Source: Platanthera guangdongensis (taxonomy: Eukaryota > Streptophyta > Magnoliopsida > Asparagales > Orchidaceae). From it: 64,000 nucleotides of DNA. This document shows, piece by piece, positions 1-10,852 of the stretch. The DNA lies in assembly GCA_039583875.1 (NCBI GenBank), contig CM077166.1:82582564-82646563 (forward strand), given 5' to 3'. Numbering within the stretch: the first letter of the stretch is position 1; the number at the start of each line of letters is the position of its first letter. The notes under the pieces were generated by a model. The model saw nothing but the letters and a program-made list of their open reading frames with translations. It searched no databases and was not told the origin of the DNA. The position numbers were made by a program, and so were the translations under genes.

Positions 1-300
1 CCAAGGTCAAGAAACCCTACGTCATCGGCCCCGAGAGTAGTAGCATCAAATCATCTCTCAACCCTTTGTAGAATCAATGCGTCTTCCCGGCATGGGTCAC
101 GTCATTTTAAGACATAGACCGCCGAAGACCCTCATCTATGCCAACGACAAGTAACACGTACCTTTAGGTCACTTTAACCGAATGACATAGAACGGGTACG
201 GTTCCATCTAACCCGTGCTCACATCGCAACGACAATTTAAGCCATATGCGCGGGTCAAACTTCTCCTGAGTCCCGTTTCTGTTACACACTTCACATAACC
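1..300. other. No gene seen; gag-like scrap at the left edge
   Basis: No open frame with recognisable motifs. The first ~40 bases closely resemble 5832-5870, which lies inside the gag of a minus-strand gypsy element, so the edge of the window is probably another gag scrap. The rest (about 45-300) is unassigned. Confidence 0.35.
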
Positions 301-336
301 TGGTTATGTTCAAGTTGGCTCCCAGGCCTCCAAGTG

Positions 337-532
337 CAGCTCAGTTGGTGATGAGGAGTTGTTGGAAGACTCCTTATTAAAGGGGTTGCAGGTTCGAGAC
401 CTGGCCTCAACAATGCACCGCGGCCAAGAAACAGGCGCGGAGAGGTTTTGGGGTGCTTGAGCTGCAGCCCGGTAACGATGTCTTGAACGAGACAAGCCTG
501 TGGGCCTCTGAGCTCGGGCCGAGGGTCGTTAC
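337..532 (+). repeat. 5'-truncated copy of a tRNA-like hairpin repeat
   Basis: Direct copy of the interior and right arm of the 554-817 element, offset by 284 bp. A pol III A-box-like motif (about 337-348) is followed by a perfect B-box-like GGTTCGAGACC at 391-401, a SINE/tRNA-type spacing. The left terminal arm is missing. No tRNA cloverleaf is apparent, so this is not called as a tRNA gene. Confidence 0.6.
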
Positions 533-620
533 ATAAAAAGTGCACTTTTTATGTAATGACCCTCGGCCCGAGCTCAGAGTCCCACAGGCTTGTCTCGTTC
601 AAGACATCGTTACCGGGCTG
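465..620. repeat. 156-bp imperfect palindrome
   Basis: Arms of about 78 bp pair around a centre at 542/543, where CATAAAAAGTGCACTTTTTATG is a perfect palindrome. It forms where the right arm of the truncated copy (471-532) meets the left arm of the complete copy (554-620). Extrusion as a hairpin would be possible. Confidence 0.8.
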
Positions 621-817
621 CAACTCAGTTGGTGATGAGGAGTTGTTGGAAGACTCCTTATCAAGGGGGTTGCAGGTTCGAGACCTGGCCTCAACAATGC
701 ACCGCGGCCGAGAAACAGGCGCGGAGAGGCTTTTGGGTGCTTAGGCTACAGCCCGGTAACGATGTCTTGAAGGAGACAAGCCTGTGGGCCTATGAGCTCA
801 GGCCGAGGGTCGTTACA
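554..817 (+). repeat. 264-bp foldback element with tRNA-like boxes
   Basis: Starts TGTAATGACCC and ends GGGTCGTTACA. Terminal inverted repeats of about 65 bp (554-620 and 752-817) match with few mismatches. Between them lie an A-box-like motif (621-632) and a B-box GGTTCGAGACC (675-685). TG...CA ends resemble an LTR; the long arms resemble a MITE/foldback element; the internal boxes resemble a SINE head. No target-site duplication could be fixed. It could be a solo LTR of a miniature (TRIM-like) retrotransposon, but no PBS follows. Confidence 0.55.
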
Positions 818-1019
818 GCTTCTTCTGGTGTCGACTTATGGACTTAGAAACTTTTCCTGCGTTCCTGCATTTTCTTAACCTGCACATATAAACTCAAAAC
901 AACATCAAATACACTTTGATGCATATCATTGAGTAAGGTGAGACTTCTTCAAATCTGGTACACATTTTCCAATGTACCCAACAAAGCAAAACAATGCAAT
1001 AACTTAAATCGTACTTGTG

Positions 1020-2135
1020 ACGACGTCACTCTACTTGATGGCCTCCTGCAGGCCAAGATTGTAGACTCAGGGCTGCACCTGGGATGCAGAGGACTCCACC
1101 ACTGCCTTTCCCTTCTCAGCATACGATGATCTCGCCTTCTTTTCACTCTTTGGCGGACCAACCCGGCAATCACGGGCTATGTGCCCCACTCGTCCACAAG
1201 TAAAGCAGGTACGAGTTTCCAACCTTGAAGTGGCCCCCGACATTACTCCCGATGCAACCGTAGAAGGAGCTTATCCAGACGACTTGGACCTCTTGCCCCA
1301 TCTCTTTTTGTAATACGACTTCCTAGGTCGGGGCGCTTTGAATTCCGGCTTCGTCACCGCCAAGGCCCTCTTCCCTTGCACCCTTTTCATGTCCTTCTCC
1401 AGCATGCACGCAGTGTCAACCAACACCTGGAACCCTTGGTTCACTGAACTCGAAAGCAGGACTCGCAACTCGTCCCACAATCCTTCATAGAACCTGTTGG
1501 TTTTCCGCTGCTCGTCGGTAAAGATTGAGCCTGCATATCATCCCAACCGTGTGAACTCATGCAGGTACGTCTCCACACTACCATCTCCCCACGTTAGCCT
1601 TTGTAACTCATTTTCCATGACAATTCATTGTGCCGCTGGTAGATGCTTTGCCAGGAATAGGCGCGATAAATCCTCAATCGACACTTGTGTTAACTGCCTG
1701 CCCACTAAGTGGTGTAGTTCCATCTCATCCCACCATAAACGAGCCTCTCCTTCTAGTAATAAGGTGGCCAAGGTGACTTTCTGATCTTCCTCCATCCTGA
1801 TTGCCGTCATGATCCGCTTGACGCGCGAAAAACAGTCCTTCGCCTGCGTAGGGAATCCCATACCCGTAAACGTAAGCAGATTGAAGCTCATAAATTGCTT
1901 CAACTGTCTCTCGGCTGCTCGAGGATCCATAGACGCAACAGGTTCTGGCCTCGCCACAACCTGTTCTGGCCTCAATGCCGGCTGTGCCTACCAAGTAGGC
2001 TGTGCTTTGATCATCGCAAACAATGCCTCAGCATCTAATCGAACAGTTTTCGCAGAAGGGGGAGGTTTAGGCACCTCAGCTGGTGTCATACTCTCATCAG
2101 AACGCTGTGGCTCCGACTGCCCAACACCACTTTGA
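1020..2135 (-). pseudogene. gypsy (chromovirus-like) gag, degenerate, copy 1
   Basis: Capsid/nucleocapsid polyprotein of a Ty3/gypsy retrotransposon. The best stretch (1975-1625) shows a Retrotrans_gag core with EGEARLWWDEME and LSRLFLAKHLP. A further block (1480-1271), beginning around SSVNQGFQVLVDTA, matches gag copy 3 at 9428. A CCHC zinc knuckle (C-x2-C-x4-H-x4-C, CFTCGRVGHIARDC) is encoded at about 1205-1155. The blocks lie in different frames with stops, so the gene is dead. It lies just downstream, on the minus strand, of the PBS at 2346-2357 and the LTR at 2361-4830. No protease or RT follows it within the window, so the copy is truncated. Confidence 0.8.
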
Positions 2136-2345
2136 GTCACCTATAGGTGAACAAGACACACACATTAGCGACCATGCACAAGCACTAACAACAAGATAGG
2201 AACGTGTAGGTTCCTCAAACACATGTATTTGCATTCCTAAAGTGGACATTCAAGAGTTTATTAGTGTTAACGTGGTTCGCACAGACACGTGCTCGCCACC
2301 CCACAAAAGAATTCGACCACAAATTCGAAAGGGAAAGACCGAGAC

Positions 2346-2357
2346 AACCGATACCAA
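2346..2357 (-). other. Primer-binding site, copy 1 (degenerate)
   Basis: Minus-strand TGGTATCGGTT lies four bases inside the LTR end at 2361. It resembles the initiator-tRNA-Met complement TGGTATCAGAGC used by plant gypsy elements, with mismatches. Confidence 0.55.
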
Positions 2358-3289
2358 AAATGTCACGACTCCATCCGTTCGTATAGCATATAATAGAAGG
2401 TCCGGCTGGGGCCCCACACCATATGCTACAAAACAGGCGGGGAAGTCACAGGTTGATATCAGAGTTGCGCATCCTAACTCATAGCATTCTAGCGGAAGCT
2501 GTTAACATATAACTGAACTCCAACAATGAATGTCCACTAACATAAACATCCACATTTATATAGGAATGTATCAAATACAATATAGTTTGGCCTTATGTCC
2601 TTACAGTTGCTCTTTACAAAAGTGGCTTCCAAACATCGGCACACAGGCCGGCCACACATGAACAAAACATCATATTTTCATTTTAGCATTCAAGGGCTAG
2701 CAACAGCAGCAGCGACTGCAGCAGGGACTTCAACCTTTACATGTCCCGCTCGGCTCTCCAGCACCTATACAAGGACAGTCCACCCAACGATGGCAAACAA
2801 GGCAACAGTTAGCATTCAGCTCACCAATATTATAACGACCCTTCCCCTTTCCCCGGGCAGTGATATTCCTTCCCTACAGGCATAGCAATTCACAGGTACA
2901 TATACATATCACATATTGTGCTTTCACACACAAACAGACCATCACAATTGTCAGCCATGCGACCCAACGATCAGTGCACTCAGGGCACATTCTTGGTGTA
3001 CCGGATATACCAGTTGCCCACCACCATATCAGGGCTAGAACCCAACAGGAATATTGAGCATTTTGCTCCATGGCGTGTAGCCGAAGACTTTAGTTTTAGT
3101 GGCGCGCAGGCCTAAGACTCTCACTATGCGCTCCAACAGACCGTACTTTCAGGTCTTCAAGTCGGATGGACATAACGCATGTTGGATCAACCACCCCCCG
3201 TTTCTCAAGTCGCCTTGCCATCACAGAATACCAACGTACTCGCGGCTAAGAAAAAGGCGCGGGTCGGTTTCACCTTACCTGTTTGGCAT

Positions 3290-3700
3290 AAAGCCTAGGT
3301 GTTTTCCTGGGCACACCAGTACTTCCTGTTACTACCCTTCATAGACACCACCCATTAAGTTTCACAAGCATCAGAGGGTCTTTCTTGGGCTTCCGTACCA
3401 GTACTTCATACTACTACCCTTCACAGGCACAACCCAGTAAACATCACAAGTATCAAGGGTATTTTCCTGGACATTCAATCCAGTACTTCCTGCTACTATC
3501 CTTCACAGGTCCAACCCATTAAAGATCACAAACATCAAGGGTATTTTCCTGGACATCCAATCCAGTACTTCCTGCCACTATCCTTCACAGGTACAACCCA
3601 TTGAATATCACGAACATCACAAGGGTATTTTCCTGGACTACCACTCCAGTACTTCCTACTACTTCCCTTCACAGGTCCAACCCATTGACTCCATAAACTA
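3290..3700. repeat. Minisatellite inside LTR copy 1
   Basis: About five degenerate units of roughly 75-100 bp, each with the landmarks TTTTCCTGG, CCAGTACTTCCT and CTTCACAGG...CCCATT. The matching part of LTR copy 3 carries a different tandem repeat (7716-7943). Confidence 0.7.
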
Positions 3701-4239
3701 CACATTTAACTACAGAGTCTTCTCTGGTGTGCAAATGCAACATCACAAATCCAGACCAACCTGTCCAGATGGGCTTCACACAGTATGCCTATTCCGTACT
3801 CCATTTCTGGATCTATATGCCAAATTATTGGGGATTCCAAGAATCAACCCAAGGGAAATCCCTTCACAATCCACCCTCTGGTGGGGGAATCCATGTACAT
3901 GCCAAAATGGAAGTCTTCACATGGCTAAGAAGGAAGATCATTACCCTTGAAGATCGCTTCGGAGCCATGGACTTATAGCCAGCTGGAAAGCACCGCAACT
4001 GCTTTGCCTCCACAACGCTAGCCTCGAATCTTGAATTGGAACTCCGCAGCTCCACCGGTGGCTGGCTCCCCTCCTCCTCCTCCTCCTCCTCCTCCTTTCT
4101 CTCTAGGTTATAGAAAGAGAATGGCCAAGATGAGAATGAGATGTTCCTTCTCATTCTCGGCCTTAAAGTAGGGGGGATCTGGGCTATCAGATCCCAGCTG
4201 AAGAAAACGGACGACCACAATTTTTCCACAAAAGGATAA

Positions 4240-4800
4240 TTTTTGCCTGACACGGCCTGTGACACGCCCATATCACCGGCCGTATACCTTAAGCGGCACA
4301 CAACTGACTCATCCAGACTAGTACACGGCCATGTAACACGCCCGTGTCACGGGCCGTGTGACCTGACATGCCTTCAGACACGCCCGTGTCTGTGGCCGTG
4401 TACCTCAGGTGGTATACAACCATCTCCACCCGAGGAATACACGACCAAGTGACACTCCCGTACAATAGGCCGTGTGCCTAGAGACACACCCGTGTCCTCA
4501 CCGTATTCACTAGGCCTCACTGCCCAGGCCAAATCCAGAAAAGGACACGGCCTGTGACACGCCCGTGTCACAGGCCGTGTGCCCTTACATGACAGCAGAC
4601 ACGCCCCCAACGTGCTCTTCGTCGAGCGAAGTTCGTCGACCAGAGGAGGACACGCCCCCTGACACGCCCGTGTCGATGGACGCATTCCCTCTCGAGAACT
4701 CGTCGAGTGCAGTTCGTCAATCACTCGAGTAGCTGTCCAACCATACAGAGCAAGACACGCCCTGGGACACGCCCGTGTCCCAGGCCGTGTCACCCAACTT
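4240..4800. repeat. CpG palindrome cluster near the LTR start
   Basis: Repeated ACACGGCC, CACGCCCGTGTC and GGCCGTGTG motifs, many palindromic, mixed with TCGTCGAGCGAAGTTCGTCGA-type blocks. The reverse-oriented counterpart is at 10318-10716 plus 42899-42950. Open frames across it on either strand are translations of the repeat, not genes. Confidence 0.75.
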
Positions 4801-4830
4801 GAACTAAATCTGGGATTTTGGTGTGTTACA

Positions 4831-5449
4831 GAGCTCCAGGGAGATCTTCAGGGAAAAAGTCGGCAAACTCTGACACCACCATAATACTGACCAAATCAAG
4901 ATTGAGCTTCTTAGCCTCTAAAAGAGTGAAGAACTACTCTGCCCCCTCATGAACTGCTTTGACAACTTGGAGAGCAGACATCAATGTCTTGCTTGATCCC
5001 TTTATACAGGATAAAGTAGTTTTATGACTTGTGTTCAACCCCAGTTTGACCATCTTCAGACTACAATCAATGAAAGCGCGTTGCTCTGAGAGCCAATCCA
5101 TGCCAAAGATCACATCAAACTCCACTATCAGTAGTAGTGATACTTCCAAGTCAAAAGTTTGATGTCATATCAGCACTTTAACACAACAGAGCCTATTCAC
5201 GCGCATCGAACACCCGCTAGGCAACAACACATCCAGTCTATCTTTCACCATAGAAGAAGGCACTCCGATACGGGACACAAAGTTCTCGGATAGGAAAGAG
5301 TTTGAAGCTCTTGTATCAAACAATGCTCGAGCCGGACAGTCCATAATTACGACAAAGCCTAAAACACGACAGACATACGACCAAAGCATAAGACGTAAGG
5401 TATAAAAAGCTTTACAGCTAAAATACAACGCATACCTGTAACCACACAA
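4831..5449 (-). pseudogene. gypsy aspartic protease fragment, copy 2
   Basis: Retropepsin region of a Ty3/gypsy pol, which would cleave Gag-Pol in the particle. An ALFDTRASNSFLS block (5449-5165) is the active-site region, with Arg in place of the usual Gly of DTGAS. The following EFDVIFGMDWLS block (5149-4934) is the conserved flap/C-terminal signature. The two blocks are in different frames. The reading is cut off at 4830 by the LTR of copy 1, so RT, RNase H and integrase of this copy are missing. The altered active site and frameshift make it non-functional. Confidence 0.75.
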
Positions 5450-6560
5450 CCTTGTTTGATGGCCTCCTGTTGGCCAAGGTTGTAGACTCTTGGCTGGGCC
5501 GGAGCATGATGGGATGCGGTCAACTCCACCATATTTTCTTTCTCAGCATATGATGCTCCGACCGTTTTCTCCGACTTGACACTCCAACACTTATGGGCCA
5601 TGTGTCCCGGCTTGACATAGGTATAATGTTGAATTGGGCCTCCTCGCTTAGACGATGCTCCATTAGTAACTGATGAAGTAGTCGGTCCAAAAGTTTTGGG
5701 CTTCTTGTACCACTTTCGATTCCCAGACTTCAATGAACATGGAATTTTAAATTCTGACCTCTTCACCGCCGAGTCCTTATTACCTTGAACCCTCTTCCGA
5801 TCCTTCTCCAGAGATCGGGCTGTATTGACCATGGTCAGAAAACCCTACGTCATCGGTCCTGTGGGCAACAATCTTATATCATCATGAAGTCCTTCATAAA
5901 ACTGGTTGGTCTTGTGCTCCTCATTAGTAAATGTAGAGCCAACATATCGCCCTAACCGTATAAAGTCATGCAGGTAGTTGTCCATGCTACTCTCACCATG
6001 AGTCAGCCTCTGAAACTGGTTTTCCATAGCAATTTTCTGCGTTGACGGAATATACCATGCCAGAAACAATCTCGAGAACTCCTCCATTGAGATATCAGTG
6101 AGTTGTCTCCCAGCAAAGTGATGGAGCTCTAACTCATTCCACCACAATCTTGCTTCACTATCCAGAAGGAAAGTGGCTATCGTAAACTTCTGCCACTCCT
6201 CAGTCTCTATTGCAAACATGACTCTCTTAACCCTAGCAAGCAAGTCCTCAGCTTGCATTGGGGTTTCAGTTCCCACAAACACTTATAGATTAAAGCTCAT
6301 CATGTGCTTTAGTTGCTTTTCAGATGCTCTTCGTTGCAGTACAGGTTTTGCTGCTACTTGATCCACCATGATGTGTTCCGCGATGCCAAGCGATACTTGA
6401 CCCAATTCAGGAGCAGGATGCTGTACTTACCTCCCTGGTTGGGCATTGACCATGGAACACTGCTTCAGCTACCATTCGTATGGTTTCAGCAGAAGGAGGG
6501 GTCGCATGTGCGTCATTAGGCGCACTACTCTCAGCAGAGTGTGGAATTTGCGACTACTCC
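5450..6560 (-). pseudogene. gypsy (chromovirus-like) gag, degenerate, copy 2
   Basis: Same gag family as 1020-2135 and 8835-9940. Residues in 6282-5845 carry the Retrotrans_gag core (DSEARLWWNELELHHFAGRQL, then YLHDFIRLGRY and NQFYEGLHDD). The frame then shifts to 5832-5359, which holds the basic linker and a zinc-knuckle position where the first two Cys are lost (HYTYVKPGHMAHKC). The upstream part (6560-6290) is out of frame. Protease follows directly. Non-functional by frameshift and loss of the metal ligands. Confidence 0.8.
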
Positions 6561-6785
6561 GCACCATTCATAGTCACTTATAATCATAAAATACACAATT
6601 TGGCGACTAGCAAATTGCCAAAAAGCAATTATAGGAACACACAGGTTCCTCAAACATGGGTATTTTCGTTCCTAAGTCGACATTCATGGGTTCTTTCATG
6701 TTATAATAGTAACGCACATACATGTGCTCACCACCTCTTAAAAGAATTCGCCCAGGAATTCAAATAAGAAAGATCGACACTAGAG

Positions 6786-6798
6786 TATGATACCAAAT
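6786..6798 (-). other. Primer-binding site, copy 2
   Basis: Minus-strand TGGTATCATACTC lies next to the LTR terminus TGTAACACCC (plus 6799). This is a partial match to the initiator-tRNA-Met type PBS seen intact at 8700-8712. Confidence 0.55.
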
Positions 6799-7422
6799 TG
6801 TAACACCCCCATCCGTCCAATAGCATAAAACAGAAGGTACGATTGGGGCCCGATGCCATATACTACAGACAGTTAGTGGAGTTACTTATTGACACCATAA
6901 TCCGCAAACGTTTATACTAACTCATAAAGTATTCTAGTAGAAGTTAATAAAATGTTTATAAGAACCCAACCATTTGAATGTCCCCACAACTTGATTGGAA
7001 TGAAAGTACAATACACAAATGTTGCGGCCTTAAGTCCTTACAAGGTTTTCTCAAATAATAGTGTCTTACATACATCGGCACGCAGGACGGCCACATATGA
7101 ACGATAAATAAAGACTGGTAATTCACTTTGGCCTTCGAGGGACAGCTTAGCAATCCTGGGCTCTAACCCGCTACTTATCGTTTGGCTCAGCTGCACCTGC
7201 AAGAAACATTCCACCATAGCGGTGGCAAACATAGCAACAGTCAGCATTAGCTGACTAAATTATAACAACCCCACCCGTTACCCGGGGTAGCCGTGCTCCT
7301 TCCCTATAAGCATTAGCATATACAAATATTGGCAATCAAAACGTGCAAATTAAGCACCATTCGCCACAAACGTTGGCACCACCGTCCAACGCCCGGTGCT
7401 CTCAGGGCACATCCTCGGTAAC
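6799..7422 (-). repeat. Truncated LTR of gypsy copy 2
   Basis: Plus-strand reading begins TGTAACACCC, the inverted LTR 3' end, and follows LTR copy 1 through 2361-3000. It then stops near 7422, where sequence homologous to the opposite orientation begins. About a quarter of the full 2.47-kb LTR remains. Confidence 0.65.
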
Positions 7423-7423
7423 A

Positions 7424-8696
7424 AAGCATGTGCATGGGATCCTCCACCATGAGGTGGATATCATAAGCAATTCCTTGGTTGAGTCTGCATCTAGAGCCGG
7501 AAATGTGGAGTACGACATAGGCATACTGTGTGAAGCACATCTGGACGGGTAGTCTGGATTTGTGATGATTATGGGTAAACTGGAGAATACTCCATGGATT
7601 TGATGATATGAAAGGTTATGCTTTGTTGGATGAATGTATGGATGGATATATGGTTGTGCTTATGAATGTATTGAGGCTTTGAGTAAGCTCCTGGTTGTGA
7701 TGAGAAATCAATTGGTAGCACATCTGGGGAGAGCGGATAAACCTGACCTGCTACACCACTAGGGTGGGTTGATCTGGATAGATGAGGGATCGATTGGTGG
7801 CACTGCCTGGGGAGCCGAGTTAAACCCGACGTGTTGCACTACAGGGGTGGGTCGATCAGAAATAGGTGAGTGGTCAATTGGTGGTAAGGCCTGAGGAGCA
7901 CGATAAACCTGGCTTGCTACACCACGTGGGTGGGTCGATCTGCTCTGGTTATTGTGGATGCTGTGAGGTAGTACCTCTGAGTGGTATTGACGGAATGTCG
8001 CCAGCCTGCGGGATTGGTGGACTAGGATGGAACCGGCCAACCAACAAGTGAAGAACCTCTGATCGGCGGTGTATGACTGGGATATCCGGTACACCAATAA
8101 GGTGACCTGAGTGCACGGAATGTCTGGTGGATACCGACATTTGTGATATGGTTATGATTGGTAGATTGATAGCTTGTGAAGACAATGCATACAGGGAAGG
8201 AACCACTGCCCCAGCTAAGGGGTAGGGTCGTTATAATTGGTCAGCTCATGCTGACCGTTACTTTGTTTACCGCTCTTGGGTGGATGGCTAATTGCAGGTG
8301 TTGATGATTGAATTGATTTGAGAGGAATGGAGGCTTGCTGCTAAAGGCCCTTGAAGGCTGTGCGAAGAAAGCGTGTTTGGATTTCATGTGTGGCCGGCCT
8401 GCGTGTCGACATATGAAATGTACATTTATGTAAAGAGAAACCTGTAAGGCCTTAAGGCCATGGGTGTGTGTGTTGTCTACATTCCTGGTTTTGATATATA
8501 AATGTGGAGTTTGTATACTAATGGACATTCATTGAGCTGAGTTCATTCAACATAAAATGCTGTGCTAGAATGTTTGTGTTAGAGTACGAGTAGAATTTGA
8601 TTTCCACACGTAAGTCCACCGCTTGTCTGTGAAATATGGCGTGGGTCCCCGACCAGACCCACCGTTATATTTCATATGACGAGTGGGGGCGTTACA
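7424..8696 (+). repeat. 5'-truncated LTR of gypsy copy 3
   Basis: Corresponds to the reverse complement of 2361-3905 in LTR copy 1 and ends GGGGGCGTTACA at 8696, with a PBS directly after. The upstream part of the LTR is missing at the inverted junction with copy 2. The last ~150 bp closely match 43290-43455, its 3' LTR partner. Confidence 0.75.
7716..7943. repeat. Minisatellite inside LTR copy 3
   Basis: Three degenerate units of about 72 bp with shared landmarks (TAAACC, TACACCAC, GGTGGGTCGATC). It lies where LTR copy 1 carries a different minisatellite. Confidence 0.65.
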
Positions 8697-8699
8697 AAG

Positions 8700-8712
8700 T
8701 GGTATCAGAGCC
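8700..8712 (+). other. Primer-binding site, copy 3
   Basis: TGGTATCAGAGCC, the standard initiator-tRNA-Met complement, begins three bases after the LTR end GTTACA (8696). Confidence 0.85.
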
Positions 8713-8834
8713 AAGTTTAGATTATTTGGGAGGAAGAACATAAGTGAACTCATGAATGTCCACTAGGAATGTGCATCAATGTATATTGCCATTATGACTG
8801 CATGATTAATGGTGTTTTATACATTGATTGATAG

Positions 8835-9940
8835 GTGGTGAGGAGTGGTGTTGGGCAGTCTGAGCCCCAACAGTCCAATGAGAGTGCAACACCAGTTGAA
8901 GCGTCTATGCCTCCTTCGGTGGAGACCATACAAATGGTGACGAAGATGGTGCTTACAGTGTTACAGGCACAACCTACTGGGCAGGCAGGGCCTACAGGGG
9001 TGCCAGTACGGCCTGGTGCAAGGCAAGAGTGCGCTGCATTCATGATGGACGAGCAAGCAACAGATGAGTCATTGAAGCACTTTATGGAGTTTCATCCACC
9101 TACGTTTGGTGGGGCGACTTCGCCAACAGAGGCGAAAGATTGGAAGCAGATACGAGATTGTGGTGGGACGATATGGAAGTGCATCACTTGGAAGGTCGAG
9201 GATTAGCGGAGGTCTCGATTGATGAATTCTCCAAATTGTTTTTAGCTAAGTATTTGCCAGTGTCGCAGCGGATTGTGATGGAGAATGAGTTTCAATGTCT
9301 GGTGTAGGGTGAGACTGATATTGATACGTACCTGCATGGGTTTACCAGACTAGGGCGTTATCCGGGGTCTACCTTTATAGAGGAAGCACGAAAGAGAAAT
9401 CGATTTTATGAGGGATTGTGAGATGAATTGAGGTTAGTACTGCCGAGTTCCGTGAACCAAGGCTTCCAAGCGTTGGTCGATACGGGCCGGGCATTGGAGA
9501 AGGACTTGAAGCGAGTACAAGAGAAGAAGAGACTGTCAGTGGAGAATCTAGAATTCAAAGTGCCCCAGTCGGAGCAATCAGAGTTTCCTAGACGGGAGAA
9601 GAAAAAGTTCAGGCCTGCTGAATCAGCCCCTTCGATTGTTTCTTCGGGAGCAACCTATGGGCAAGGACGTGTGGATACACGTATATGTTATAATTGCGGG
9701 AAGCAAGGACACATAGCTAAATTTTGTTGGAATGCCCCTTTAGGGAGTGAAAAGAAGACAGGTGCGTCTTATGAAGAAAAGGGTAAAGCAGTGGCCGAGT
9801 CATCTGCATCACGGACGCAACCTCAATTGCATAATTTGGAAGTGCAAGAGCCGCAAAGTTCAATTGGGGAAATTCAACCTCGAGTGATTAATTTGATGCC
9901 TCGAGTGTTTAATCAAGCGGCTGAGCGAAAGGAACCATAA
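8835..9940 (+). pseudogene. gypsy (chromovirus-like) gag, degenerate, copy 3
   Basis: Gag of a Ty3/gypsy element just downstream of an LTR and PBS. The N-terminal part (8835-9206) runs through MDEQATDESLKHFMEFHPPTF and then loses frame. A small deletion near 9140-9150 removes part of the Retrotrans_gag core, which continues in another frame (9150-9427) with stops at about 9306 and 9419. The C-terminal part (9428-9940) has the SSVNQGFQALVDTG block, a Lys-rich linker and an intact CCHC knuckle (CYNCGKQGHIAKFC, about 9689-9730). Homologous to the minus-strand gags at 1020-2135 and 5450-6560. Confidence 0.85.
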
Positions 9941-10317
9941 AAACGTTGATGATGTGCCTAGTGGAAATGCTGCTGATGATACTGGTGTATATATATATGT
10001 GGTATGTTATGTTCACCGTTGAAATGTTGGTGTACAGGTGGTGTGATGTATGCGCTCAATCAATCGTGATATAATGTTGTTTTTGAATATAGCGCACTTG
10101 ATGAATTTTGTGGATGAAGGTGCACATGAGGCGAATATATATGTGTGTATGTTGTTTGGTTTGTGCGATGTCATGGGGCAAGACAAGCTGCGGCCTCTGC
10201 GCTCAAACCCAACTCGCTTTATTTGAGTGTTCGGATGCTTATGGTGTGGTGTAACGAAGAGTGTTTTGGTGCATATCTGGAGGTGAGACAAATTTCGGGG
10301 ACAAAAGTTTTTTGAAG
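9941..10317 (+). other. Deleted gypsy interior; pol 3' end remnant
   Basis: Protease, RT and integrase are absent. 9941-10220 has no recognisable coding content. About 10270-10317 resembles the end of chromovirus pol (CAAATTTCGGGGACAAAAG) and a degraded polypurine tract just before the 3' LTR. A large internal deletion therefore joined gag to the element's 3' end. Confidence 0.5.
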
Positions 10318-10716
10318 GACACGGCCCAAAGCCCATTTTTGGTTCAGGTTTGGGTGACACTGCCTGGGATACGGGTGTGTCCCAGGGCGTGTCCTTCTCG
10401 GTTTGAGCATTTGGGTGTGTAGTCGACGAAATTGTGTTCGACGATCGTCGAGTGCAGGGTACACGGCCTGTGACACGGGCGTGTCATAGGGAATGTCTAG
10501 GCGGGAATGCGTGTACTGGTGGACACGGGTCTGTCATGGTGTACACGGCCTGGGACACAGGTGTGTCCCATGGCCGTGTCCCTCTCGGGTGAAGTGGAGA
10601 TTGTGCTGTGTGAAGTACACGACTGGTAGACACGGGCATGTAGGGTGTGACACGGACGTGTCACACGGCCATGTACTGGTTGGATTTGAGTCGGTTGCCT
10701 GCTGCCTAAGTGACAC
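10318..10716 (+). repeat. 3' LTR of gypsy copy 3, left part
   Basis: ACACGGCC / GACACGGGCGTGTCC clusters match the reverse complement of 4240-4800 in LTR copy 1. The palindrome TCGACGATCGTCGA is at 10438-10451. The copia element interrupts this LTR after GACAC (10712-10716), and it resumes at 42899 with the same five bases. Confidence 0.75.
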
Positions 10717-10852
10717 TGTTGGGTACATTGGAATATATGTACCTGATTTGAAGAAGCCTCACCCTACTCAATGATATACATCAAGGTGTATTTGATGTGC
10801 TTTGAGTTTCTTTGTGCAGGTTAAGTTTTGCAGGAAAAGTTTCTAAGTCCAT

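Larger units (their letters stand above)
2361..4830 (-). repeat. 2.47-kb LTR of gypsy copy 1
   Basis: On the minus strand it starts TGTAACACACC (4830) and ends GTGACA (2361), followed by a PBS and gag, so it is the 5' LTR. Parts match the other two LTR copies: 2361-3000 resembles 6799-7400, and 2361-3905 resembles the reverse complement of 7424-8696. It cuts into the protease region of copy 2 at 4830, so this element inserted into, or was joined to, copy 2. It contains a minisatellite (3290-3700), a CTC microsatellite (about 4068-4096) and a CpG palindrome cluster (4240-4800). Confidence 0.8.

Noticed and set aside
391..401. Functional tRNA gene at the B-box sequence
   Set aside because: A- and B-box-like motifs exist, but I could not fold an acceptor stem or anticodon arm; the unit is a repeat with two copies.
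4374..4793. 139-codon minus-strand ORF
   Set aside because: Translation of the CACGCCCGTG cluster in an LTR; a similar ORF appears in 18581-19003 and 24102-24524 for the same reason.
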